Notes: generated by a model not told the origin, from the letters alone. A stretch of DNA of 9,848 bases from Alphaproteobacteria bacterium (GCA_011524805.1 WTJO01000142.1:1-9848), one strand, 5' to 3'. Positions 1-5,719 are shown, numbered from the stretch's first letter. Program-made: numbers and translations.

Positions 1-683
1 ATACCAAGCATGTCAGCCTGCTGCTGTAAAATCCGTTTTTTGGCGTTTTTGTCCAGCAGGGGTGGGACAGCCTTGCCGGTAAGTGCGCCATTGCTGATCC
101 CAAGCTGGTTCGCAAAATGATTATGAAAGCCCAATGTTCCGGCTACAAAACTGGTCAGAAACGTAAACCCGCCAGATACCAGATAGCAGGTGGCACCATG
201 GGCACGCATGGTGGCAATAAGCGTTTTTGCGCCTGAAGTAATCCGGGTATTATCTATCACTGTTTGCAATAATGATTCTGGCTGGCCGGCAAGCTGGCTT
301 AGGCGCATATCAAGGCCGGTGGCAAAATCAATATCTCCGGCCATGGTTTTGGCTGTGATGGCGGCTATTGCCTCACCTTTGCCGCATAGGGCGGCCAGCT
401 CATCCAGTGACTCACCGCGAATGATGGTCGCGTCCATATCTGCCAGCAATAATGTTTTCAGCCTGTTATCTTCGGTGAACAGATTAATATCAATGGCGTG
501 GTGTGCTGCGCCCTGTCTTAACTGTGACAGAGATTGGGCGCCGGCAGTTGCGAGTACGGCTTGCGCAGAACAGCCATCCTCTGATAACCAGTTAGAGATA
601 GCCAGCGTCTCTGCCGTGCAAAATTCTGTTATGCGCTGTTGTGCGTCTGGTGCCGAGCTTGTAAGCAAAAACATGTTATCCAT
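1..683 (-). CDS. serB: Phosphoserine phosphatase SerB (3' end beyond the window)
   Basis: This gene encodes a HAD-superfamily phosphatase that would hydrolyse O-phosphoserine to serine, the last step of serine synthesis, in the cytosol. I translated the - strand: 227 residues are visible and the frame is open to the left edge. HAD motif I is LLLADMDATII, with nucleophile D82 and general acid/base D84. It is followed by GESLDELA, where SerB proteins carry the substrate-contacting Glu. Motif II is the Ser in LVSGGFTF, and the motif III Lys lies in NAKKRIL close to the edge. The motif IV Asp pair and the C-terminus are outside the window. About 80 residues precede motif I, as is usual for proteobacterial SerB. 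The start could be ATG at 683, with a weak GGAA upstream, or the in-frame ATG at 674. The gene diverges from miaA. Motif I has Ala where SerB usually has Ser (DMDST). Confidence 0.93.
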   Translation of the reverse strand, partial: MDNMFLLTSSAPDAQQRITEFCTAETLAISNWLSEDGCSAQAVLATAGAQSLSQLRQGAAHHAIDINLFTEDNRLKTLLLADMDATIIRGESLDELAALCGKGEAIAAITAKTMAGDIDFATGLDMRLSQLAGQPESLLQTVIDNTRITSGAKTLIATMRAHGATCYLVSGGFTFLTSFVAGTLGFHNHFANQLGISNGALTGKAVPPLLDKNAKKRILQQQADMLG

Positions 684-723
684 ATCTGTTCCGACTTTTC
701 TCTATCTGGCCTGAAACCCTATT

Positions 724-1674
724 ATGACTGAAAAACAGGATTATCATAAAGACCGCCATTACATCATTATTGCAGGGCCTACCGCCAGTGGTAAGTCGGC
801 AATGGCCTTAGATATAGCGCGCAGGATGGGCGGTGTCATTATCAATGCGGATTCTATGCAAATTTATCAGGATTTGTCCGTGCTTACTGCGCGGCCATCT
901 GAGGTTGATATGCAGGCTGTGCCGCACCGTCTATATGGGGTGATGGATGGCGCACAAAACTGTTCTGTGGGCAAATGGCTGGCGTTGGCGCATGAAGAGG
1001 TAACGCTGGCATGGCAGGCAGGAAAAATGCCAATTCTGGTTGGCGGTACAGGCATGTATCTTCAGGCCGCCACAGATGGCTTGTCGCCTATTCCCGATAT
1101 TCCCGAAGATGTCAGAAAGGAGGTTATTGCACAGCATCGCAAGATGGGAGCAGAACAATTTCATACACTTCTGGCCAGCCATGATAACGAGATTGCAACT
1201 CGGCTATTTCCAACAGATACACAGCGCGTTCTAAGAGCGATGGAAGTTGTGCTGCATACTGGCACGCCACTTAGTGTCTGGCAGAAAAAGCCACGCCTTT
1301 CCAGAATTGAAGCACAGGCTATCAGTATCCGGCATCTGCCGCCGCGTCAGGCTATCTATGAGCGGATTGAAGCAAGGTTTGATAAGATGATAGATGCAGG
1401 CGCGCTAGATGAGGTGGCCAGATTATCTGCCCGCAAGCTTGATCCTGACCTGCCGGTTATGAAAGCACTAGGTGTGAAGCCGCTCGCAGCTGTTCAGGCC
1501 GGCCAACTGGATGAAGCGGCCGCTATCGAGCTGATTAAACGTGATACAAGACGCTATGCAAAACGCCAGATAACATGGTTACGGAATAATTTTATTTCAA
1601 AAATAGACACTGATTCATTATTTTCAGAAAGTTTATCTGAAAAAATCTTTTCAAAAATTCTTGAAATTGCTTGA
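724..1674 (+). CDS. miaA: tRNA dimethylallyltransferase MiaA
   Basis: MiaA transfers a dimethylallyl group from DMAPP to N6 of A37 in tRNAs that read UNN codons, giving i6A37. The 316-residue length is normal for the family. The P-loop GPTASGKS lies at residues 18-25. The conserved DSMQIYQD follows at 43-50, then TARPS and GGTGMYLQA (from residue 107). KALGVKPL and the C-terminal RRYAKRQITWLRN complete the family signature. The ATG at 724 has no clear Shine-Dalgarno. The next Met in frame lies beyond the P-loop, so the start is well fixed. The last 30 codons or so are A+T-rich and outside the conserved core. Their DNA holds a small hairpin, and the stop codon overlaps the -35 box of the next promoter. 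The gene diverges from serB, 40 bp away. Confidence 0.97.
   Translation: MTEKQDYHKDRHYIIIAGPTASGKSAMALDIARRMGGVIINADSMQIYQDLSVLTARPSEVDMQAVPHRLYGVMDGAQNCSVGKWLALAHEEVTLAWQAGKMPILVGGTGMYLQAATDGLSPIPDIPEDVRKEVIAQHRKMGAEQFHTLLASHDNEIATRLFPTDTQRVLRAMEVVLHTGTPLSVWQKKPRLSRIEAQAISIRHLPPRQAIYERIEARFDKMIDAGALDEVARLSARKLDPDLPVMKALGVKPLAAVQAGQLDEAAAIELIKRDTRRYAKRQITWLRNNFISKIDTDSLFSESLSEKIFSKILEIA
1621..1651 (+). terminator. Weak A+T-rich hairpin inside the end of miaA
   Basis: TTTTCAGA (1621-1628) is perfectly complementary to TCTGAAAA (1636-1643). The loop is 7 nt, and TCTTTT follows. Only three of the eight pairs are G-C, and the hairpin lies within the last miaA codons. It is at best a weak terminator that would insulate miaA from the ilvB promoter just downstream. 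It may instead be a by-product of A+T-rich codons. Confidence 0.3.
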
Positions 1675-1700
1675 CATGCCTGTACGAGATGTGCTATCAA
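1671..1700 (+). promoter_or_regulatory. Sigma-70-type promoter for the ilvB leader transcript
   Basis: A perfect -35 box TTGACA (1671-1676) overlaps the miaA TGA stop. An 18-bp spacer leads to TATCAA (1695-1700), a 4/6 match to TATAAT. Transcription would start near 1707-1708, only about 5 nt before the leader ORF's ATG at 1713. The 7-mer GCTATCA at this -10 recurs at the proposed ilvC promoter (4467-4473). This is inferred from sequence only. Confidence 0.6.
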
Positions 1701-1712
1701 CCCTTTCAGAAG

Positions 1713-1796
1713 ATGGAGTTTTTTCAGCTTGACAATATCTCACAGCAACATGGGTTGATTGGATTGGTACCAATCTTGCTCTGGTTTGCTGTGTAA
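1713..1796 (+). CDS. Putative branched-chain amino acid leader peptide (27 aa)
   Basis: This short ORF ends in GLIGLVPILLWFAV followed by TAA. Eight of those last 14 residues are Leu, Ile or Val, and 10 of all 27 are. Such a cluster just upstream of ilvB is typical of attenuation leader peptides (E. coli ilvL, ilvB leaders). Ribosomes would stall at codons 15-27 (1755-1793) when charged BCAA tRNAs are scarce. There is no proper Shine-Dalgarno. The proposed promoter puts the 5' end about 5 nt before the ATG, so translation would be leaderless or nearly so, as known for the trp leader of Sinorhizobium. An in-frame ATG at 1689 would add eight residues but lies over the -10 region. Function is inferred from composition and position. 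I know of no homolog by sequence. Confidence 0.68.
   Translation: MEFFQLDNISQQHGLIGLVPILLWFAV
1762..1775 (+). repeat. Perfect 14-bp palindrome in the leader ORF
   Basis: GATTGGTACCAATC equals its own reverse complement. It lies over codons 17-21 of the leader ORF, in the middle of the BCAA codon run. As RNA it could form a 5-bp stem with a GUAC loop, acting as a pause hairpin. As DNA it could be a dimeric regulator site. A chance origin is possible. Confidence 0.4.
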
Positions 1797-1798
1797 GT

Positions 1799-1871
1799 GA
1801 TTCTGGGTAAATGATTCTGGGAAATAGATTCTGTTGAATATGTTTCTGATATATATGATTCTGGATGTCAG
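1799..1871 (+). repeat. Five imperfect tandem 14-15 bp repeats (GATTCTG type)
   Basis: The units start at 1799, 1813, 1827, 1842 and 1857: GATTCTGGGTAAAT, GATTCTGGGAAATA, GATTCTGTTGAATAT, GTTTCTGATATATAT and GATTCTGGATGTCAG. All share TTCTG, and the spacing is 14, 14, 15 and 15 nt. They start directly after the leader ORF stop. Their core is complementary to two later segments, CAGAAT (1883-1888) and CCAGAA (1944-1949), so they look like interchangeable RNA pairing partners. Repeated protein binding sites are the alternative. Confidence 0.6.
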
Positions 1872-1887
1872 TTTTATCGTATCAGAA
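1844..1887 (+). promoter_or_regulatory. Competing RNA pairings around repeat 4 of the ilvB leader
   Basis: TTCTGATA (1844-1851) pairs perfectly with TATCAGAA (1880-1887), 8 bp. The overlapping CTGATAT (1846-1852) pairs instead with ATGTCAG (1865-1871), 7 bp with one G-U, and TTTT follows at 1872-1875. The two stems cannot coexist. The second resembles a weak intrinsic terminator and the first its antiterminator. The pairings were found by eye and no folding energies were computed. Confidence 0.4.
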
Positions 1888-1891
1888 TAAG

Positions 1892-1937
1892 GGTATGAAA
1901 CAAGCGTCAGGCTGGGTAAAAGCGCATGTTTCATGCC
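1892..1937 (+). promoter_or_regulatory. Strong hairpin in the ilvB 5' leader
   Basis: GGTATGAAACAAGCG (1892-1906) faces CGCATGTTTCATGCC (1923-1937). Of 15 positions, 14 pair, including one G-U, with one A-A mismatch. The loop is 16 nt. No U-tract follows directly; the nearest T-run is at 1961-1964. It is therefore not a standard terminator and may serve as an antiterminator, a protection stem or a regulator site. A smaller alternative stem, GCATG/CATGC (1924-1936), excludes it. Confidence 0.6.
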
Positions 1938-2003
1938 GGCTAACCAGAACAGTAACATAATTTTGCAAGTGGCTGCGAGACAGCGTATATCAAGGTGGAA
2001 GTC

Positions 2004-3794
2004 ATGTCACAGACGAAACAGAATAAGACAAAATCAGCCCCTGTAATGATGGAAGGCGCCGAGGTAATCCTCAAGGTGCTGGAAGATCAGGGCGTTGACG
2101 TGATTTTCGGCTATCCGGGCGGTGCTGTTCTGCCTATTTATGACGCTATTTTCAGGAATAATAAAATCAGGCATGTGCTTGTTCGCCATGAGCAGGCAGC
2201 TGTCCATGCCGCAGAAGGGTATGCTCGTTCTACTGGCAAGGTCGGGGTTGTTCTGGTTACCTCTGGCCCCGGTGCGACAAATGCGGTTACGGGCCTTACA
2301 GATGCGTTAATGGATTCAGTACCGATTATCTGTCTGTCAGGTCAGGTGCCTAGTCATCTGATTGGCTCGGACGCCTTTCAGGAAGCAGACACATCCGGCA
2401 TCACGCGACCCTGCACAAAATATAATTATCTGGTCAAGAAAAGTGCTGATTTGCAGGCAAATCTAGAAGAGGCCTTTCATGTTGCCCGCACTGGCAGACC
2501 CGGCCCTGTCATCATTGATTTGCCAAAAGATATTCAGTTGCTGGACGCGCCCTATAATGAGGCTGACACAGTGATGCCAAAGCGGTATCAGCCGCAGACA
2601 CAGCCAGATGCAAAGCTGGTAAAAAAAGTTGTGTCCATGATGAAAAAAGCCAAGAAGCCTGTGATTTACGCAGGTGGCGGTATCATCAATAGCGGCACGG
2701 ACGCGTCAACATCTCTGCGCGAGCTGGTATCACAGACAGGCTGGCCGACAACATTGACATTGATGGGGCTTGGCGCGGTAGATGCATCAGACCAGCATTT
2801 TCTGGGCATGCTTGGCATGCATGGCACCTATGAAGCAAATATGACCATGCATGACTGTGATTTCATGCTGAATGTTGGCGCCCGTTTTGATGACAGGGTA
2901 ACAGGCAATCTTATGCATTTCTCGCCAAACAGCGTGAAAGTGCATGCAGATATTGATGCCTCGTCAATCGACAAGGTTGTGAAGGTAGATGTCGGAATTG
3001 TTAGCGATGCGAACGCCTTTTTACAGGCCTTGCTGGCCGAGATGAAAGCGCAATCATTCACACCTGATCAGAAATCTTTAAAAGGCTGGTGGGCAAAGAT
3101 CAATGAATGGCGTTCCCGTAACTGTCTGAAATACACCCAAAAAGGTGATGTTATCAAGCCTCAGCACGCGATTGAGCGGCTATACCAGATGACGCATGGC
3201 AAAGATATATACGTCACAACAGAAGTTGGCCAGCATCAGATGTGGGCTGCACAATATTTCAAATTTCATGAACCTAATCGCTGGATGACCTCAGGCGGTC
3301 TGGGCACGATGGGCTATGGCCTGCCGGCGGCTGTCGGCACTCAGCTTGCCCATCCGGACTCGCTGGTGATAGATATTTCAGGCGAAGCCTCATTTCTGAT
3401 GAATATGCAGGAATTATCGACAATTTCGCAATATCGTCTGCCTGTGAAAATATTCATTCTGAATAATGAATGGATGGGGATGGTGCGCCAGTGGCAGGAA
3501 CTTAACCATGGATCACGCTATTCCGAGAGCTATACTGCGTCTTTGCCAGATTTTGTAAAACTGGCTGAAACATTCGGCATGAAAGGCCTGCGCGCGCAGA
3601 CAACTGCCCAGCTTGATGATGTAATCTCTGAAATGCTGGCCTATGACGGGCCGGTTATTGTAGATTGTATGGTCGAAAAAGAAGAGAACTGTTTTCCGAT
3701 GATCCCGTCTGGTGCGGCGCATAATGATATGATTTTGGGCCCTGAAGATGAGGCCAGCAAGACCGTATCTGATGAAGGTAAAATTCTGGTCTGA
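2004..3794 (+). CDS. ilvB: Acetohydroxyacid synthase, large catalytic subunit IlvB
   Basis: This ThDP enzyme condenses two pyruvates to acetolactate, or pyruvate and 2-oxobutyrate to acetohydroxybutyrate. It is the first common step of Val/Leu and Ile synthesis. The protein has 596 residues, normal for the family. The N-terminal PYR domain carries the catalytic Glu E63 in VRHEQAAVHAAEGYAR. The central FAD-linked domain contains GMLGMHGTYEAN and GARFDDRVTG. The C-terminal PP domain has GEAS at 460-463 with N487-N488 downstream, the GDG-x(n)-NN ThDP/Mg motif. MVRQW at 493-497 is typical of AHAS. The second motif residue is Glu rather than the usual Asp. I chose ATG 2004 because AAGGTGG (1992-1998) is a good Shine-Dalgarno for it. 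The in-frame GTG at 1995 lies inside that site. The gene is cotranscribed with ilvN and is probably controlled by the leader upstream. Confidence 0.97.
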   Translation: MSQTKQNKTKSAPVMMEGAEVILKVLEDQGVDVIFGYPGGAVLPIYDAIFRNNKIRHVLVRHEQAAVHAAEGYARSTGKVGVVLVTSGPGATNAVTGLTDALMDSVPIICLSGQVPSHLIGSDAFQEADTSGITRPCTKYNYLVKKSADLQANLEEAFHVARTGRPGPVIIDLPKDIQLLDAPYNEADTVMPKRYQPQTQPDAKLVKKVVSMMKKAKKPVIYAGGGIINSGTDASTSLRELVSQTGWPTTLTLMGLGAVDASDQHFLGMLGMHGTYEANMTMHDCDFMLNVGARFDDRVTGNLMHFSPNSVKVHADIDASSIDKVVKVDVGIVSDANAFLQALLAEMKAQSFTPDQKSLKGWWAKINEWRSRNCLKYTQKGDVIKPQHAIERLYQMTHGKDIYVTTEVGQHQMWAAQYFKFHEPNRWMTSGGLGTMGYGLPAAVGTQLAHPDSLVIDISGEASFLMNMQELSTISQYRLPVKIFILNNEWMGMVRQWQELNHGSRYSESYTASLPDFVKLAETFGMKGLRAQTTAQLDDVISEMLAYDGPVIVDCMVEKEENCFPMIPSGAAHNDMILGPEDEASKTVSDEGKILV

Positions 3795-3859
3795 TACAGG
3801 CCATGGACGGGCTTTGGCACATAAACTGTTCCCATAATTGCTTGGATTGAGAAAAGATC

Positions 3860-4378
3860 ATGCTTGATACATCACAAATTGAAACCCATACGCTGTCAGT
3901 GCTGGTTGATAATGAGCCGGGTGTGCTGGCGCGTGTTGTCGGCCTGTTCTCGGGGCGCGGATATAATATTGAAAGCCTGACTGTTTCAGAGGTGGATAAC
4001 GAGAAAAAAACATCACGCATTTCTGTGGTGACAAGCGGCACACCTATGGTGATTGAGCAGATTAAAAAATTGCTTGAACGTCAGGTGCCTGTGCATCAGG
4101 TAAGGGACCTTACGCTGACAGTTGCGCATGTTGAACGCGAACTGGCACTGGTGAAAATTATCAATTCCGGAAATAGGCGGATTGAAGCTTTGCGAGTGGC
4201 AGATAGTTTTCGTGCCCGTACGCTTGACAGCACACTGGACAGCTTTGTCTTTGAGGTAACAGGCAATAGCTCAAAAGTAAGTGCCTTTGTTGAGTTAATG
4301 CGCTCGCTTGGTGATATTGAGGTAGCGCGTACAGGTGTGTGCGGCATCACCAGAGGCAATCAGCTAGACCTGAGCTAG
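3860..4378 (+). CDS. ilvN: Acetohydroxyacid synthase, regulatory small subunit IlvN/IlvH
   Basis: This subunit activates IlvB and confers feedback inhibition by valine. The 172 residues match the long, IlvH-like type: an N-terminal ACT domain (about residues 10-85) plus the C-terminal ALS small-subunit domain, which contains HVERELALVKI and ends in ARTGVCGITRG. In the ACT domain, N18, G21 and N36 (VDNEPGVLARV and RGYNIESLTV) align with E. coli IlvH N11, G14 and N29, residues needed for valine binding. Feedback inhibition is therefore probably intact. The ATG at 3860 follows a modest purine-rich GAGAAAAG. The gap to ilvB is 65 bp with no visible promoter or terminator, so the two genes should share a transcript. 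A strong terminator follows the stop. Confidence 0.96.
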   Translation: MLDTSQIETHTLSVLVDNEPGVLARVVGLFSGRGYNIESLTVSEVDNEKKTSRISVVTSGTPMVIEQIKKLLERQVPVHQVRDLTLTVAHVERELALVKIINSGNRRIEALRVADSFRARTLDSTLDSFVFEVTGNSSKVSAFVELMRSLGDIEVARTGVCGITRGNQLDLS

Positions 4379-4387
4379 CACCTGACA

Positions 4388-4443
4388 ATAGCGTGGCACG
4401 ACCCCCAAAGGGATCGGGGGCTGTTATCAGCGTGCTATTTTTT
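4388..4443 (+). terminator. Intrinsic terminator between ilvN and ilvC
   Basis: The inner stem is CCCCC (4402-4406) with GGGGG (4416-4420). The outer stem is ATAG plus CACG (4388-4391 and 4397-4400, with a 5-nt bulge between) against CGTGCTAT (4431-4438). T6 follows at 4438-4443, then CTTT. It begins 10 bp after the ilvN stop. It should end the ilvBN transcript or let only part of it through to ilvC. Confidence 0.85.
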
Positions 4444-4445
4444 CT

Positions 4446-4474
4446 TTGCACTTGGCGGATATAAAGGCTATCAC
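4446..4474 (+). promoter_or_regulatory. Candidate promoter for ilvC
   Basis: TTGCAC (4446-4451), a 17-bp spacer and TATCAC (4469-4474) lie directly after the terminator's T-run. The -10 carries the same GCTATCA 7-mer as the ilvB leader promoter. A TATAAT at 4488-4493 is a rival -10 but lacks a -35 at the right distance. A promoter somewhere here is expected because the terminator separates ilvC from ilvBN. Confidence 0.5.
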
Positions 4475-4500
4475 CAAGGCAAATTTTTATAATCACATGT

Positions 4501-4543
4501 CCCCCGCTCAGTCCCAGAAGGACAGCCCGGCCGGGAACGGGGT
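4501..4543 (+). promoter_or_regulatory. G+C-rich structured 5' UTR of ilvC
   Basis: CCCCG (4502-4506) pairs with CGGGG (4538-4542). These enclose GTCC/GGAC (4511-4514 with 4520-4523, loop CAGAA) and the palindrome CCCGGCCGGG (4526-4535). Together they could form a three-way junction about 30 nt before the ilvC start. The block is clearly richer in G+C than its flanks. The Shine-Dalgarno at 4563-4569 lies outside it. Whether it is regulatory is unknown. Confidence 0.4.
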
Positions 4544-4574
4544 TCAAACCGGTATTTTCATGAAGGAGACTGAA

Positions 4575-5594
4575 ATGCGCGTATATTACGATCAGGATGC
4601 TGATGTTGGCCTGATTAAATCAAAAAAAGTAGTTATTGTTGGCTATGGCTCTCAGGGTCACGCTCATGCCGCAAACCTGAAAGATAGTGGCGTTGAGCAG
4701 GTGGCAGTTGCCTTACGTGAAGGTTCTGCATCCCGTGCCAAGGCAGAAGCTGCCGGTTTTGAGGTCATGTCTGTTGCTGATGCGTCAGCATGGGCTGATG
4801 TGATTATGATGCTGACACCAGATGAACTGCAGGCTGATATCTATACAGAAGAAGTCGCTCCGAATATTCGTGCGGGCGCGGCGATTGCCTTTGCGCATGG
4901 TCTGAATGTTCATTTCAACCTGATTGAACCACGCAACGACATTGATGTGTTTATGGTTGCCCCAAAAGGCCCCGGCCATACGGTAAGAGGTGAGTACCTC
5001 AAAGGCGGCGGCGTGCCGTGTTTGCTGGCTGTGCATCAGGACCCGTCAGGCAATACACATGATATTGGCCTGTCTTATGCATCTGCTGTTGGCGGCGGCC
5101 GCTCAGGTATCATCGAAACAAGCTTCAAAGAAGAATGTGAAACAGACCTGTTTGGCGAGCAGGCAGTGCTATGTGGCGGTCTGGTCGAGCTGATCAAGGC
5201 AGGCTACGAGACACTGGTAGAAGCAGGTTATGCGCCTGAAATGGCCTATTTTGAGTGTCTGCATGAAGTAAAGCTGATTGTTGATCTGATTTATGAGGGC
5301 GGCATTGCCAACATGAATTACTCAATCTCAAATACAGCTGAATATGGTGAATATGTCACAGGGCCCCGCATCGTAACAGCCGAAACAAAGGCAGAAATGA
5401 AGCGGGTGCTTGAAGATATTCAGTCTGGCCGCTTTACACGCGACTGGATGCTTGAAAATAAGGTACATCAGGCAAGCTTCAAGGCAACCAGACGCAGAAA
5501 TGCCGAGCATAACATTGAAGAGGTAGGTGCAAATCTGCGCGCTATGATGCCTTGGATTGGTGCAAACAGGCTGGTTGATACCGACAAAAACTAA
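4575..5594 (+). CDS. ilvC: Ketol-acid reductoisomerase IlvC, class I (NADPH)
   Basis: IlvC isomerises and reduces acetolactate and acetohydroxybutyrate to the dihydroxy acids, the second step of Val/Leu/Ile synthesis, using Mg2+ and NADPH. The 339 residues are the standard class I length. The Rossmann motif GYGSQGHAHA starts at residue 23. R48, S51 and S53 in ALREGSASR match the loop that binds the NADPH 2'-phosphate. The metal and catalytic acids are D191 and E195 (DLFGEQ), and E227 and E231 (FECLHE). The start is ATG 4575, preceded by AAGGAGA at 4563-4569. The frame stays open upstream to 4446, with ATGs at 4497 and 4560, but those would add residues the family lacks and would translate the structured leader. 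Terminators on both sides suggest mostly independent transcription. Confidence 0.97.
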   Translation: MRVYYDQDADVGLIKSKKVVIVGYGSQGHAHAANLKDSGVEQVAVALREGSASRAKAEAAGFEVMSVADASAWADVIMMLTPDELQADIYTEEVAPNIRAGAAIAFAHGLNVHFNLIEPRNDIDVFMVAPKGPGHTVRGEYLKGGGVPCLLAVHQDPSGNTHDIGLSYASAVGGGRSGIIETSFKEECETDLFGEQAVLCGGLVELIKAGYETLVEAGYAPEMAYFECLHEVKLIVDLIYEGGIANMNYSISNTAEYGEYVTGPRIVTAETKAEMKRVLEDIQSGRFTRDWMLENKVHQASFKATRRRNAEHNIEEVGANLRAMMPWIGANRLVDTDKN

Positions 5595-5628
5595 CTTGGC
5601 CGTGAAGGTCTGAATTTCTACTAGCATT

Positions 5629-5656
5629 AAGAGGCTTTTTTGAAGCCTCTTCTTTA
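5629..5656 (+). terminator. Intrinsic terminator after ilvC
   Basis: AAGAGGCTT (5629-5637) and AAGCCTCTT (5643-5651) form a perfect 9-bp stem with a TTTTG loop. The T-rich tail CTTTACTTC follows. It lies 34 bp past the ilvC stop and separates the amino acid genes from the mre operon. The tail is not a clean T-run. The remaining 60 bp before mreB must hold that operon's promoter, but I see no convincing -35/-10 pair there. Confidence 0.75.
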
Positions 5657-5719
5657 CTTCACTGGCTATTTTGTGCAAAGTTTTCTCATCTAAATTTTTT
5701 GATTAAAGGTAGGGCACTC

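Noticed and set aside
190..714. 174-codon + strand open frame
   Set aside because: It is antisense to serB, whose - strand translation has clear HAD motifs. The + frame has no recognisable family.
1676..1732. 18-residue ORF (MPVRDVLSTLSEDGVFSA) as the leader peptide
   Set aside because: It starts upstream of the predicted transcription start and has no dense run of BCAA codons. The 1713-1796 ORF fits far better.
1729..1757. Second TTGACA (1729-1734) as a promoter
   Set aside because: No -10-like hexamer lies 16-18 bp downstream, and it falls within the leader ORF.
1740..1958. 72-codon - strand open frame in the ilvB upstream gap
   Set aside because: It is antisense to the leader ORF, repeats and hairpin, has no ribosome site I can see, and resembles no family. 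The RNA-leader reading explains the region better.
1995..2003. GTG at 1995 as the ilvB start
   Set aside because: It lies inside the AAGGTGG Shine-Dalgarno that serves ATG 2004 at proper spacing.
4446..4574. Upstream extension of ilvC from TTG 4446 or ATG 4497
   Set aside because: The added residues are not part of the KARI family. The stretch contains a promoter-like pair and stable stems, and ATG 4575 has a near-perfect Shine-Dalgarno.
5699..5719. TTG 5699 as the mreB start
   Set aside because: It would place the GGTAGGG ribosome site inside the gene. ATG 5720 gives the usual MreB N-terminus.
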